Of a stretch of DNA of 64,000 bases, positions 34,801 through 43,608 are shown piece after piece (position 1 is the stretch's first letter; each line of letters opens with the position of its first letter). The position numbers and the translations under genes were made by a program. Origin of the DNA: Tessaracoccus rhinocerotis. Its GTDB lineage: Bacteria; Actinomycetota; Actinomycetes; Propionibacteriales; Propionibacteriaceae. The DNA is taken from positions 248,001-312,000 of the forward strand of contig NZ_VKKG01000006.1 in assembly GCF_007197885.1 (NCBI RefSeq), in the 5' to 3' direction. The notes beneath the pieces are model-generated. The model was not told the DNA's origin and ran no database searches. It saw only the letters and a list, made by a program, of their open reading frames with translations.

Positions 34801-37623
34801 GAGCTCGACGCGCCTGTCGAGGCGCGGTGGCTGCGCTTCGACGTGCTGGCCAACCGTGGCGCCAACCACGTCAGGACCACCAAGCTCGAGGCGTGGACGG
34901 GGCAGGTGGGCGACGCCGAGGTCACCTTCCACGACCTGTCCAGCGACCCTGACGGCGACTCCGACATCGTGTCTCGGGTGTGGGACTTCGGCGACGGCGC
35001 CACGTCTTCTGAGCCGAGCCCCACCCACACCTACGCCGGCCCCGGACTGTACGAGGTCACCCTGACGGTGACCGATTCCACCGGCAACACGAGCTCCCGC
35101 TCCCTGTCCCAGATGGTGGTCGGGCCGCAGGTGACCACTGCCTTCACCTCCGCCGCCGGCGCGGTGGAAGGTGGCAACACCCGGTTCACGAACGCCAGCA
35201 CCGTTCCGTCGAACTCCGCCGTGGTGCACCGCGAGTGGACGTGGGGTGACGGCAGCGCGACGATGCAGGGCACGCTGAGTCCGTACCACCGCTACACCGA
35301 TGACGGCACCTACGAGGTGACGCTGACCCAGACCGACACCTACGGGTTCACCACCACCGACACCCAGCAGGTGGAGGTGGCCAACGCAGCCCCGACCGCA
35401 AGCATGCCGGGGAGCACCACGACCTGGGTGGACCAGGAGATCCCGTTCAACACCATCACCGTCGGCGACGCGGGGTCGCTCGACGCCCAGTCCCTGCAGT
35501 GTTTGCTGGACCGCGGCGACGGCAGCGACGTCGTCGAGGTGCCCCAGTGCACGACCGCCCGGATCCGGCTCCCGCACACCTACACCGAGGCCGGCGAGTA
35601 CACCGCCACGCTGCGGGTGGTGGACAAGGACGGCGGCGCGGTGGAGGCGGCGACGCAGGTGACCGTCGAGAAGCGCCCGCTCCACGTCGTGGTCCACGCC
35701 GTTCCCGGCACGGCCAGGAACGGTGCGGTCGACGTCCGGGCCATCGTGCTGGACGCCGTCGACTGGACACCCGTGCAGGGCGCCGAGGTGAGGCTGGACG
35801 TGGACGGCAACACCGCCACCGTGGCGTCGAACGTCGGGGGAGAGGTGACCGCACGGCTGCCGTTCGTCGGTCCGGAGGGCCGGTTCTCGGCCGAGACCAC
35901 CGAGACCCGCGTCCACCTGGTCGGGTCCAACACGACCGCGCTGACCTCCGCGCAGCGACCCCCGGGTGACGTCTTCTTCATCGTCGACGAGTCCGGCAGC
36001 ATGGGCAGCTACCAGCAGCGGATGCGGGAGAACCTCGTGGCCATGTCTGAGCAGCTCGCCGACAGCCTGGACCACCAGATCGGTGTCGCGGGCATGCCCA
36101 CCAACGTGCACGGCCTGTTCATGAAGACTCCGCCCACCAACGACCTGGACGCCGTGGTCGCGGCCACGAACACGCTCAACACCTCCAACGGGGGAGAACT
36201 CGGGATCGACGGCGTGGTCATGGCCTCGCGGGCCTCGGTGGGTTGGCGCCCGGGCGTCGGGAAGTGCCTGGTGCTGATCGGCGACGAGCCGGCGCAGCGC
36301 CGCTCCGGAACCACCGACGAGATGGCCCACGAGGCGCTCGCCGACGCCGGCATCATCCTGTACTCCATCATCAACATCAACGCGCAGACCGTCTCCTACC
36401 AGGAGTTGGCCACCCAGTCCGGGGGTGCGTTCTTCGACATCAACGCCTTCCGTGACGACCCGGAGCCGGTGCTCGAGGCGCTGCTGGCCAACTGCGCCAG
36501 CTCCATCGTCGAGCGCCCGGACCTGAACGTCACCGTCGACGACGGCCTGGCGGAGGTGGTCGAGGGAGCCACGGTGGAGTACACCGTGACCGTCGCCAAC
36601 TCCGGCCCGATCGGGGCCACGGGAGTGGCGACCACGGTGACGCTGCCCACGGGGCTGGCCTTCGTTTCCGCCTCCGACGGTGGCACCCACGACGGCGGCA
36701 CCGTCAGCTGGCCGGCGTTCACGCTCGCCGGTGAGTCGAGCGTCACCCGCACGTTCACCGTCGAGGTCATCGGGGCGCCCGGCGACACCGTCACCGTCAC
36801 CGCAACGGCTGCGGACGACGGTGCCGGCGGCGAGGACGTCACGCCCGGGAACAACTCCGACGGCGACACCGACACCATCGTCGCCGCACCGACGCCGGAA
36901 CCGTCCGAGACGCCGACTCCCGAACCTTCGGAGAGCCCGACGCCGGAGCCTTCGGGGACGCCAACTCCGGAGCCCTCGGAGAGCCCGACGCCGGAGCCGG
37001 ACGTCACCGTCACGGCCACCGCGACCACAACGGCGACGACCACCACCACCGCCACGCCGACGGTGACCACGAGTCCCACTGTCACCGCCACGGCCACCGC
37101 GACGACGACGACGACGGCGACCGCAACGGCCACCGCCACCACCACCGCGACGGCGACGTCGACCCGGACCGCCGCCCCGGAACCGGCGCCGACGGTGACG
37201 GCCACCAGGACGGCAGAGCCCCAGGACCTCTACGAGACCCCCGGCTACCACGAGTCCGGCGGCCGCAAGTGGATGACGGTCTGCGAGCCGTACTCCGTCA
37301 CGCACCGCTGCTGGACCTACATCTGGGGCACCCAGATCAAGGGCGGACCCGGTGGCTACCACAAGGTGAACGGCTGGGTGTTCAACAACCTCACCTACAT
37401 GGCCTCGCCGCGCGCGATGTGGCGGGACAATCCGCTCGGGCACACGGCCTCGTGGGTCGACGAGGAGGGCCGCGGCTGGCGCACCGAGTGCGACACGTCG
37501 ATCTCGGGCCGCAACGGCTGCCGCTCCTACGTCACCACGAAGGTGCTGGACCAGACCCCAGACGGGATCCGCTTCGTCCTGGCCGAGAGGTTCAACAACA
37601 TCGTCCGTTTCACCATCCGATGA
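31855..37623 (+). CDS. giant secreted PKD/vWA surface protein with four-cysteine module
   Basis: Secreted protein of 1922 residues, probably a surface adhesin or matrix protein. Signal peptide 1 to about 34; then a family-unknown N-terminal region with a long helical part (about 170-455). A MopE-like metal-binding motif follows at about 643-682 (DADGDGWHANVDCDD, later NGIDDDCD). PKD domains lie at about 689-855, a discoidin-like domain at about 862-1020, and further PKD domains at about 1020-1290. A von Willebrand A domain (about 1371-1555) has an intact MIDAS DESGS (D1378). A DUF11-type beta domain (about 1556-1675), a PTPEPSE repeat stalk, a Thr/Ala stalk and the four-cysteine module (about 1791-1922) complete it. 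ATG at 31855 follows a G-rich Shine-Dalgarno. No sortase motif or C-terminal membrane anchor is present. Confidence 0.9.
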   Translation: MKMSSRNRGLTALLATSALVLGTVGAQPTTATADATGFVLNRTGFGGNAVVRIEQGVLTRNCDQIYTASDIYVVPTGSVTGTGATLTDVSGEPNTIMSQAGGGLFFDEIIGFTGPSGKIPEGTYDIVEDTCQDGVFDSSNGEQGFDSILTNAFTVEYPGGVPPLPSAAITAMKDGAREQSAYWTGTAAMYFVLFAVETVRDLKAMDLKTRMGRYLNFYCLLDPGIEGSPMPVTPWCPTVSILGATELRAAVVKTILDKALNYSGIAADPPDFDYADPSVPAPVDTFDAVTGGLGEASLLDHATLLAHDKALSAAFLGALEKYQGAQIDDDPAAALMHARSVQNYAIALRDVQSAQATTAQNYYNQSRTSPSVDTVIAQWETLQSEVAANGFTDEDRRELLNAGLDEQEIASLAEAIVGVDLDREFENVPALLNGQTTANNQMGAAWVQLHNEFIPIVQTLEEVVAVQGLAAAPALDARGPYSASVTRALTLSAVCADCVSVAWDLDGDGVHDDATGAQVSHTFTAGRHVVSALGTGEGGGRTVDHAVVNVTGGNTAPRHNAKTPRDGDVELVVGAQQEFTVTPYDANSDTLETVWTVDGVAAATGTSHTVTATADSPRQVVAVSTDPSGDFATTRWVVVPMQADADGDGWHANVDCDDTSATVHPGAAEIGGNGIDDDCDPATSDAGAPTAAFSHVPGLAIIGEPVTFTDRSTDPEGDLVAWAWSFGDGATSDLQDPTHTFTAAGTRTVTLEVTDGDAMSASTSREVTVTDRPVASFTFEPADPRSGQEVAFTSTSVDADGIALLEWDFDHDGSTFDVDSTEPSPSHVFGTSATVALRVTDSLGVVSEVVTAQVGITGPPVAAFNPRPANGGTNMALVQHGASAVNWSSQYGTQYSATELIDVDYPSGETGWFTATGLANNQWATFDLGAPYLVDRIKVQPDGSRTYRPADVSFGLSSSGSTSGFTTVFDGGLADNAELQEIELDAPVEARWLRFDVLANRGANHVRTTKLEAWTGQVGDAEVTFHDLSSDPDGDSDIVSRVWDFGDGATSSEPSPTHTYAGPGLYEVTLTVTDSTGNTSSRSLSQMVVGPQVTTAFTSAAGAVEGGNTRFTNASTVPSNSAVVHREWTWGDGSATMQGTLSPYHRYTDDGTYEVTLTQTDTYGFTTTDTQQVEVANAAPTASMPGSTTTWVDQEIPFNTITVGDAGSLDAQSLQCLLDRGDGSDVVEVPQCTTARIRLPHTYTEAGEYTATLRVVDKDGGAVEAATQVTVEKRPLHVVVHAVPGTARNGAVDVRAIVLDAVDWTPVQGAEVRLDVDGNTATVASNVGGEVTARLPFVGPEGRFSAETTETRVHLVGSNTTALTSAQRPPGDVFFIVDESGSMGSYQQRMRENLVAMSEQLADSLDHQIGVAGMPTNVHGLFMKTPPTNDLDAVVAATNTLNTSNGGELGIDGVVMASRASVGWRPGVGKCLVLIGDEPAQRRSGTTDEMAHEALADAGIILYSIININAQTVSYQELATQSGGAFFDINAFRDDPEPVLEALLANCASSIVERPDLNVTVDDGLAEVVEGATVEYTVTVANSGPIGATGVATTVTLPTGLAFVSASDGGTHDGGTVSWPAFTLAGESSVTRTFTVEVIGAPGDTVTVTATAADDGAGGEDVTPGNNSDGDTDTIVAAPTPEPSETPTPEPSESPTPEPSGTPTPEPSESPTPEPDVTVTATATTTATTTTTATPTVTTSPTVTATATATTTTTATATATATTTATATSTRTAAPEPAPTVTATRTAEPQDLYETPGYHESGGRKWMTVCEPYSVTHRCWTYIWGTQIKGGPGGYHKVNGWVFNNLTYMASPRAMWRDNPLGHTASWVDEEGRGWRTECDTSISGRNGCRSYVTTKVLDQTPDGIRFVLAERFNNIVRFTIR

Positions 37624-37722
37624 GACCCTCGGCCGGGCCACTCGGGGGATGGTCCGGCCGAGCCACTCGCGGTCGCGAGCAACGGCCGCAGCCGCCGCGG
37701 CCGGGAGTCTGCGGCCCGCAGG

Positions 37723-37794
37723 AGTTCGCGCCCGTGCTGTTCGGTCTTGCCCGTCCTACAGCGCGGGCGCGAACGAATAGCACGGGCGCGAACT
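37723..37794. repeat. inverted repeat in the intergenic region before prs
   Basis: AGTTCGCGCCCGTGCT (37723-37738) is exactly inverted at 37779-37794, and a third partial copy (GCGCGGGCGCGAACG, 37761-37775) lies between. It may terminate the giant surface-protein gene. GCGAACTGATC at the right edge recurs in the short gap after prs (near 38903), hinting at a dispersed repeat family. Confidence 0.7.
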
Positions 37795-37901
37795 GATCGG
37801 CGCGGTTCAACGGGCGGGACGATCCAGACAGCGACGAGCAACCAGCGCACGTCTGGGCCGGTGGCCGCTACTGTGGTCGCAACCCGTTGGAGGGAGCTTC
37901 T

Positions 37902-38885
37902 TTGAAGAACATCGTCGTGTTCTCCGGGTCCGCGCACGAGGCGCTGGCGGACGAGATCTGCAGCAACCTCGGTATCGAGCGCTCGCCGGTGAAGATCTCA
38001 CGGTTCAGCAACGACTGCCTGCAGGCGCAGCTGCTCGCCAACTGCCGCCAGCGCGACGTCTACATCGTGCAGCCACTGGTGCCGCCCACGCAGGAGCACC
38101 TGATGGAGCTGCTGTTGATGGTCGACGCGGCTCGGGGTGCGTCAGCGAAGCAGATCACCGCGGTGATGCCGCACTACGCCTACGCCCGCTCGGACAAGAA
38201 GGACGCCTCACGCATCTCCATCGGCGGCAGGCTCGTGGCGGACCTGCTCCAGACCGCCGGCGTGGACCGCGTGCTGACCATGGCCCTGCACGCACCACAG
38301 GTGCACGGCTTCTTCAGCGTCCCGGTGGACCACCTGACCGCCCTCGGCGTGATCGCTGAGCACTTCCGCGGACGCGACCTGAACAACCACATCGTCGTCT
38401 CCCCCGACCTCGGCAACGCCAAGCAGGCCACCCTCCTCGCGCGACTGCTGGGCCTGCCCGTCGCCGCCGGCAACAAGCAGCGGATGGCCGACGACAAGGT
38501 GGTCATCGAGTCCATCGTCGGCGACGTCACGGGCAAGACCGCGATCGTCCTCGACGACGAGATCGCCACCGGTGGCTCCGTGGTGGAGATCGTGCACCGG
38601 CTCGTCGACTTCGGGGCGACGTCGGCCACCGTCGTGTGCACCCACGGCCTGTTCACCGGCAACGCCGTCGAGAAGCTGACTGGCAGCCAGTACATCACCG
38701 AGGTGATCTCCACCAACACGGTGCCGGCACCCGAGGACTTCCCAGGGCTCACCACCCTGAGTGTCGCCTCCCTGTTCGCCGACGCCATCGACCGCATTCA
38801 CAGCGGCCGCTCCGTCTCGAAGCTGTTCAACGGCGTCGACCCGGCCTACGCCCCTCCCGAGGAGGAACTGCCCGGGTTGTTCTGA
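37902..38885 (+). CDS. prs: ribose-phosphate pyrophosphokinase (PRPP synthetase)
   Basis: Cytoplasmic enzyme of 327 residues forming PRPP from ribose-5-phosphate and ATP for nucleotide, histidine and tryptophan synthesis. It has the N-terminal FSGSAHEALADEI segment, the catalytic flexible-loop YARSDKKD, the pyrophosphate-binding VVSPDLGNAKQA and the PRPP loop VLDDEIATGGS. These motifs diverge from the classic VVDDMIDTGGT, so this may be a second, specialised paralogue. TTG at 37902 is chosen because GGAGGGA lies six bases upstream. Confidence 0.88.
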   Translation: MKNIVVFSGSAHEALADEICSNLGIERSPVKISRFSNDCLQAQLLANCRQRDVYIVQPLVPPTQEHLMELLLMVDAARGASAKQITAVMPHYAYARSDKKDASRISIGGRLVADLLQTAGVDRVLTMALHAPQVHGFFSVPVDHLTALGVIAEHFRGRDLNNHIVVSPDLGNAKQATLLARLLGLPVAAGNKQRMADDKVVIESIVGDVTGKTAIVLDDEIATGGSVVEIVHRLVDFGATSATVVCTHGLFTGNAVEKLTGSQYITEVISTNTVPAPEDFPGLTTLSVASLFADAIDRIHSGRSVSKLFNGVDPAYAPPEEELPGLF

Positions 38886-38940
38886 CTCGCGCCGGGACGT
38901 TGGCGAACTGATCCGACGCTGGCGAATTGCGCCGCGTCGG

Positions 38941-40254
38941 TCAGCGGCGTCGGTAGCGCTCCAGCACCTCGCGCCAGCTCGGCACGATCGTGCCCTGCTC
39001 CCGCATCAGGTGGCGCAGTCTGCGGCGGCTGACGTGGATGGCGACCAGCCCCACGGCGAAGATCGGAAGCTGGACCATCATCGCCCAGCGCAGCTGCTGG
39101 CCGGTGTACCCGTCGCCGTCGCTCATCAGGTCCACGAGGATGCCGATGGCGAGGATCGCGAACGTGCTGGCCGAGAACGAACCGGTGATGACGATCCCGT
39201 TCGCGGCGCCCAGCCGGTGCGCGGGCAGGTTGGTGCGCGTGAAGTCCAGGCCGATGGCGGTGCCGGGGCCGCCGGCAGCCGTCGCCACCACCAGCAGGAT
39301 CAGCAGCCAGAACGGTGCGGGTCCCGGCCAGAACAGCACCGCGACCCAGCAGGCCAGGTTCGCCCAGATCACCAGCAGCGCCAACGTGCTGCGGCGCAGG
39401 GGGTGGCGGCTGGTGAGCCAGCCGATGAGGGGTCCGAAGACCGCGCCGATCACGGCCGTCAGGATGAACAGCGCCGACGCGGTGGTCTGGCTCAGTCCCT
39501 GGCCGACAACCAGGAACGGGATGCCCCACATCATCACGAAGGTGTTGGCGGCGAACCCTCCGGTGAGGTGGATCCAGAAGCCCAGTGTCGTGGCGGGGTG
39601 CCGGGCGACGGCGGCCAGCTCGCGCGGCATCTCCCGCAGACGTTCGCCGCTGCGGGCGCGCTCCATGCCCTCCGGCACGTCCCGGATGCCCAGGTAGACC
39701 ACCACGGCCATCACGAAGGAGACGCCGGCGGCGAACATGAACGTCGGGCGCCAACCGGACAGCGCCACCATCGGCAGCAGCGCCCCCACCGAGGCCACCT
39801 GCCCCAGCTGCCCCATCAGGCCGACCATCTGCTGCAGCAGCGGCACCCGGCGCGGCGGGAACCAGAACGGCAGCAGCCGCAGCGCACCGGTGAAGATGCC
39901 CGCGTCGCCGACCCCCAGCAGGATCCTCGCGCCGATCGCCACGGGCAGCAACTCCGTCGTGGCCATCACCACCTGCGAGACGCCCATGATTGCGGTCCCC
40001 AGCGCTAGCACGGTCCGCGATCCCCATCGGTCCAGCAGGATCCCGACCGGGACCATCATCAGCGCGTAGGTGGCCAGCTGCACCACCACGAACGTCGACA
40101 CCACACCGGCCGTGGTGCCGAAGTGCTCCGCGGCGTGGATCCCCACGACCCCGAGACTCGTGCGCTGCATGATGGCGACGGCGTAGGCCAGTACACCGAT
40201 CGAGAACAGACCCCACGCCGCCGGGGTGGCGCGGGCGGGGGAGGGTGCCGTCAC
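38941..40254 (-). CDS. MFS transporter
   Basis: Major facilitator permease of 437 residues with about twelve helices. The motif-A-like loop is PVGILLDRWGSRTVLALG and there is a second-half counterpart GPLIGWLTSRHPLRRS. The N-terminal RTSLGVVGIHAAEHFG and the helix-5 segment WRPTFMFAAG recall the anion/carboxylate symporter branch. The substrate is not identifiable. The GTG start lies four bases past the stop of the alcohol dehydrogenase gene, so the two form an operon. Confidence 0.9.
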   Translation of the reverse strand: MTAPSPARATPAAWGLFSIGVLAYAVAIMQRTSLGVVGIHAAEHFGTTAGVVSTFVVVQLATYALMMVPVGILLDRWGSRTVLALGTAIMGVSQVVMATTELLPVAIGARILLGVGDAGIFTGALRLLPFWFPPRRVPLLQQMVGLMGQLGQVASVGALLPMVALSGWRPTFMFAAGVSFVMAVVVYLGIRDVPEGMERARSGERLREMPRELAAVARHPATTLGFWIHLTGGFAANTFVMMWGIPFLVVGQGLSQTTASALFILTAVIGAVFGPLIGWLTSRHPLRRSTLALLVIWANLACWVAVLFWPGPAPFWLLILLVVATAAGGPGTAIGLDFTRTNLPAHRLGAANGIVITGSFSASTFAILAIGILVDLMSDGDGYTGQQLRWAMMVQLPIFAVGLVAIHVSRRRLRHLMREQGTIVPSWREVLERYRRR

Positions 40255-40258
40255 CGCA

Positions 40259-41311
40259 TCAGGCCCCGATCGTGGCGGCGTCGATCACGTAGCGGTAGCG
40301 CACCTTCGAGGCGACGACGTCGTCGTAGGCCCGGTCGATCTCCTCGCCGCCGATGACCTCGACCATCGGCCGGATGCCCTTCCCCGCGCAGAAGTCGAGC
40401 ATCTCCTGGGTCTCGGGGATGCCTCCGATGTTGGAGCCGGCGAGCGCCCGGTTGCGGTGGATCAGGTTGCCGATGCCGACGCTGGTGGGCGACGACGGCA
40501 GCCCCAGGACGACCATCGCGCCGTCGGTGTCCAGCGTCCTGAGCAGGGCGTCGGTGTCGATGCCGTCGGAGACGGTGCAGATGAGCAGGTCGAAGGAGTT
40601 GCGCAGGCGCTTCAGCGTGCCCTCCTCCGACGTCGCGTGGTAGGCGACGGCGCCGAGCGCGAGACCGTCGGCCTCCTTGGAGCGGGTGCGGGACAGGACG
40701 TGGGTCTCGGCGCCGAGCGCGGCGGAGATCTGGACCGCCATGTGGCCGAGGCCGCCGAGCCCGACGACGCCGACCCGTCGGCCCGGACCCGCGCCCCAGC
40801 GGCGCAGCGGGCTGTAGGTGGTGATGCCGGCGCACAGCAGCGGGGCCGCGTGCTCGAGGGAGATCTCGTCGGGGATGTGGAGGGCGTAGTCCTGCTCGAC
40901 GGTGAAGCCGGTGGAGTACCCGCCCGCGGTGGGGAGGCCGTCGCGCCCGATGGAGTTGTAGGTGCCGACGGTGCCGCCCTCGCCGGTGCAGAACTGCTCC
41001 TGGCCGTCCTCGCACTCGGGGCAGGTGCCGCAGGAGTCGACGAAGCAGCCGACGCCGACCCGGTCGCCCACCTGGAACTTCGTCACCTCGGAGCCGACAC
41101 GCGTGACGGTTCCGGAGATCTCGTGGCCGGGGACCAGCGGGAAGCGGGCGGGTCCCCACTCCTCACGCGCGGTGTGGATGTCGGAGTGGCAGATCCCGGC
41201 GTAGGCGATCTCGAAGTAGATCTCGGTGGGCCCCGGTTCACGGCGGGTGATGGTGGTGCGGGCGAACGAGCCGGTGGGGGAGTCGATCGCGTAGGCGCTG
41301 ACCTCGGGCAC
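40259..41311 (-). CDS. zinc-dependent NAD(P)-alcohol dehydrogenase
   Basis: Medium-chain alcohol/aldehyde reductase of 350 residues, closest in pattern to the YahK/cinnamyl-alcohol branch. Catalytic zinc ligands are in GICHSDIH and PGHEISG. The structural-zinc cysteines lie in CGTCPECEDGQEQFC. The coenzyme site is VVGLGGLGHMAVQ, followed by a SRT segment after the second strand that favours NADP. The start is GTG at 41311, seven bases after AGGAGG; the longer in-frame extension is Arg-rich and unlikely. It is co-transcribed with the MFS gene. Confidence 0.93.
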   Translation of the reverse strand: MPEVSAYAIDSPTGSFARTTITRREPGPTEIYFEIAYAGICHSDIHTAREEWGPARFPLVPGHEISGTVTRVGSEVTKFQVGDRVGVGCFVDSCGTCPECEDGQEQFCTGEGGTVGTYNSIGRDGLPTAGGYSTGFTVEQDYALHIPDEISLEHAAPLLCAGITTYSPLRRWGAGPGRRVGVVGLGGLGHMAVQISAALGAETHVLSRTRSKEADGLALGAVAYHATSEEGTLKRLRNSFDLLICTVSDGIDTDALLRTLDTDGAMVVLGLPSSPTSVGIGNLIHRNRALAGSNIGGIPETQEMLDFCAGKGIRPMVEVIGGEEIDRAYDDVVASKVRYRYVIDAATIGA

Positions 41312-41430
41312 TGAACCTCCTGGATTGAGCGACGCTCTCATCCTAGTTCCGCCCGTGCCCCGTCGGGACGCAAACCCTGCTCGATCGTCGCCGGCACGCA
41401 GCGCGGCTGTTCGGTCGGGCCCGCGACGGG

Positions 41431-42276
41431 TCACTCGTCGGAGACGGCCTCGATCCAGCTGATCGCGTCGTCGGCCTCGGAGGCACCGGGCTTGGGCTCC
41501 TCGGCGCCGGCGTCGGGGACGGCGCACTCCGGCCTCACGCCGGGCTCGGGGCCGAACTCCTTGCCGCCGAAGACCTCCTCCTTCACGAACTCGTAGTAGC
41601 CGGCGAACTCGCCGGTGTCGTACGGGTTGTTCAGGGCGCAGCGGCCGACGTAGTAGCCGACGACGTCGGCGAAGGTCTCGGACTTGGAGCTGCCGGCGTA
41701 GTCACCGAAGCGGCCCTCGCTGCGGAACAGGTCCCCGAACTCCTGCCAGTAGGCGGGGTTGGAGTGGCGGTCGGAGTTGAGCACGTGCGCGATCTCGTGG
41801 ATCACGAGGCGGACGAGCCGACCCTCGTCGCCGGCGTCGAGCGCCTTGGCGAACTTGGCGAAGTCCAGGGTGACGTAGCTGCCCTTGGTGAGGCTCCAGT
41901 CGCCCCACGCCCAGCCGGAGATCCGGTTGGCGTTGAGGCCGACGTTGCCCTTCACCTTGGCCTGCAGGTTGGTGATGTAGTCGGTGCAGCTGACGGCGTC
42001 CAGGGTCTCCCACAGGATCTTGATGGAGGCACGGTTGTCCTCGGTCCACTGGGTGCCGGCGAGCTTGAAGCCGAAGTTGGCGGTGATCTGGGCGGCGATC
42101 GCGTCGATGCCGACGTCGTCGCCCGGCCATTCGAAGGTGACCGCGCACGGGGTGGGGATGCCGCTGACGGGGGCGACGGGGGGAGGGGCGACGGGCAGGG
42201 CGATCGCCTGGGCAGCGCCCAGGGTTGCTGCGGTGGCCACCACTGCAGTGGTGACTCGCGTCAGCAGCTTGCGCAC
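41431..42276 (-). CDS. secreted putative zinc metalloprotease
   Basis: Secreted protein of 281 residues. The signal peptide is about 1-26 (MRKLLTRVTTAVVATAATLG). The zincin helix is VIHEIAHVL, with H160, E161 and H164. Candidates for the third metal ligand are H171 or E200 in SETFADVVGYYVG; the latter arrangement is found in several secreted gluzincin-like families. Cysteines at 44, 97 and 213 and near the C-terminus may form disulfides. The C-terminal 40 residues are acidic and Pro-rich. I cannot assign a named peptidase family. It is upstream of the alcohol dehydrogenase on the same strand but 119 bases away. Confidence 0.75.
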   Translation of the reverse strand: MRKLLTRVTTAVVATAATLGAAQAIALPVAPPPVAPVSGIPTPCAVTFEWPGDDVGIDAIAAQITANFGFKLAGTQWTEDNRASIKILWETLDAVSCTDYITNLQAKVKGNVGLNANRISGWAWGDWSLTKGSYVTLDFAKFAKALDAGDEGRLVRLVIHEIAHVLNSDRHSNPAYWQEFGDLFRSEGRFGDYAGSSKSETFADVVGYYVGRCALNNPYDTGEFAGYYEFVKEEVFGGKEFGPEPGVRPECAVPDAGAEEPKPGASEADDAISWIEAVSDE

Positions 42277-42499
42277 CGAACCACTTCCCTTCCCGGACCG
42301 TCCAAGATTCTCTCAGGTTTCTCAGAAATGCAAACCACTCTCGCATCCCGGACACCCACCCGCCCCCGGGGCAACCTCGAAACGGATGAACAAGTGGTTC
42401 CGGGCCCGGTAACGGGCGCAGAACCACTGGTCGAACATCCCGTGGGGCGAGCGCGGACGGCCATCGCGGACCAAGTGTCTGCAGACTACTCTGAAGCCC

Positions 42500-43576
42500 A
42501 TGGGTCAATTCGTTCTCAACCGCAGCCAGAACCCCACCTCGGAGGCTGAGCGCAACGCCGCGCTCGCAGATCCCGGCTTCGGGCGGTTCTACACGGACCA
42601 CATGGCCGTGATGAACTACACCGAGGGTCAGGGCTGGCACGATCCCCGCCTCATCGCCACCGAGGACTTCTCGCTGCACCCCGCCGCGGCCGTGCTCCAC
42701 TACGGCCAGGAGATCTTCGAGGGCCTCAAGGCCTACCGCCGCGAGGACGACTCCATCTGGTTGTTCCGTCCCGAGCGCAACGCCCGCCGCTTCATGGGTT
42801 CCGCCGAGCGCCTCGAGATGGCCGTCCTGCCCGAGGAGACGTTCCTCAATGCTGTGACCGAACTCGTCGAGCTCGAGCAGAACTGGGTCCCCGAGGGCGT
42901 GAACGAGCAGAGCCTCTACATCCGGCCGTACATGATCGCCGACGAGCCGTACCTGGGCGTGCGCGAGGCGCACCGCTACATCTTCGCCGTCATCGCCACC
43001 CCGGCCGGCGCCTACTACCCCGAGCCCGTGAAGCTGTGGATCACCCCCAACTTCACCCGCGCCGCCAAGGGGGGCACCGGCGCTGCCAAATGCGGTGGCA
43101 ACTACGCCGCCAGCCTTGCCGCCGCGAACGAGGCGGCCAAGCACGGCTGCGGCCAGGTGCTCTACACCGACGGCGCCGAGCACAAGTGGCTGGAGGAGTG
43201 CGGCACGATGAACTTCATGCTGGTCACCGCCGACGGCCAGCTCGTGACCCCCGCGCTGGGCTCGATCCTCGACGGCGTGACCCGCAACTCCATCCTCGCG
43301 CTGGCGACCGACCACGGCCTCAAACCCGTCGAGCGGCCCGTGTCCATCGACGAGATGTGGGAGGGCCTCGACTCCGGCCACATCACCGAGACGTTCGCCT
43401 GTGGCACCGCGGCAGTGATCACCCCCATCGTCGGCTTCAACTCGCCCGATCGTGGCGAGGAGGCGGTCGGCGACGGCACCCCGGGTGTGAAGACCCGTGA
43501 GATCCGCGAGCACCTGCTGGAGATCCAGTACGGCCGCGCCGAGGACAAGCACGGCTGGATGCGCCGCGTCGTCTGA
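42500..43576 (+). CDS. ilvE: branched-chain amino acid aminotransferase
   Basis: PLP enzyme of 358 residues that interconverts valine, leucine and isoleucine with their 2-oxo acids. It has LHYGQEIFEGLKAYR (substrate pocket), RPEINAxR-like RPERNARRF, the AAKCGGNYAAS block holding the likely PLP lysine, and EECGTMNFM followed by LDGVTRNSIL (phosphate cup). Length and order match the BCAT (IlvE) group rather than D-amino-acid transaminases. It is monocistronic, with a large hairpin downstream. Together with the branched-chain-type importer at 26-31 kb it suggests active turnover of these amino acids. Confidence 0.95.
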   Translation: MGQFVLNRSQNPTSEAERNAALADPGFGRFYTDHMAVMNYTEGQGWHDPRLIATEDFSLHPAAAVLHYGQEIFEGLKAYRREDDSIWLFRPERNARRFMGSAERLEMAVLPEETFLNAVTELVELEQNWVPEGVNEQSLYIRPYMIADEPYLGVREAHRYIFAVIATPAGAYYPEPVKLWITPNFTRAAKGGTGAAKCGGNYAASLAAANEAAKHGCGQVLYTDGAEHKWLEECGTMNFMLVTADGQLVTPALGSILDGVTRNSILALATDHGLKPVERPVSIDEMWEGLDSGHITETFACGTAAVITPIVGFNSPDRGEEAVGDGTPGVKTREIREHLLEIQYGRAEDKHGWMRRVV

Positions 43577-43608
43577 CCGGCCGTCCGACTGGCAGCGGGG
43601 GTGGTCTC

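Noticed and set aside
34393-37641. 1082-residue minus-strand frame opposite the giant surface protein
   Set aside because: Antisense of Thr/Ala-rich and PKD codons. The plus strand has a signal peptide and conserved domains.
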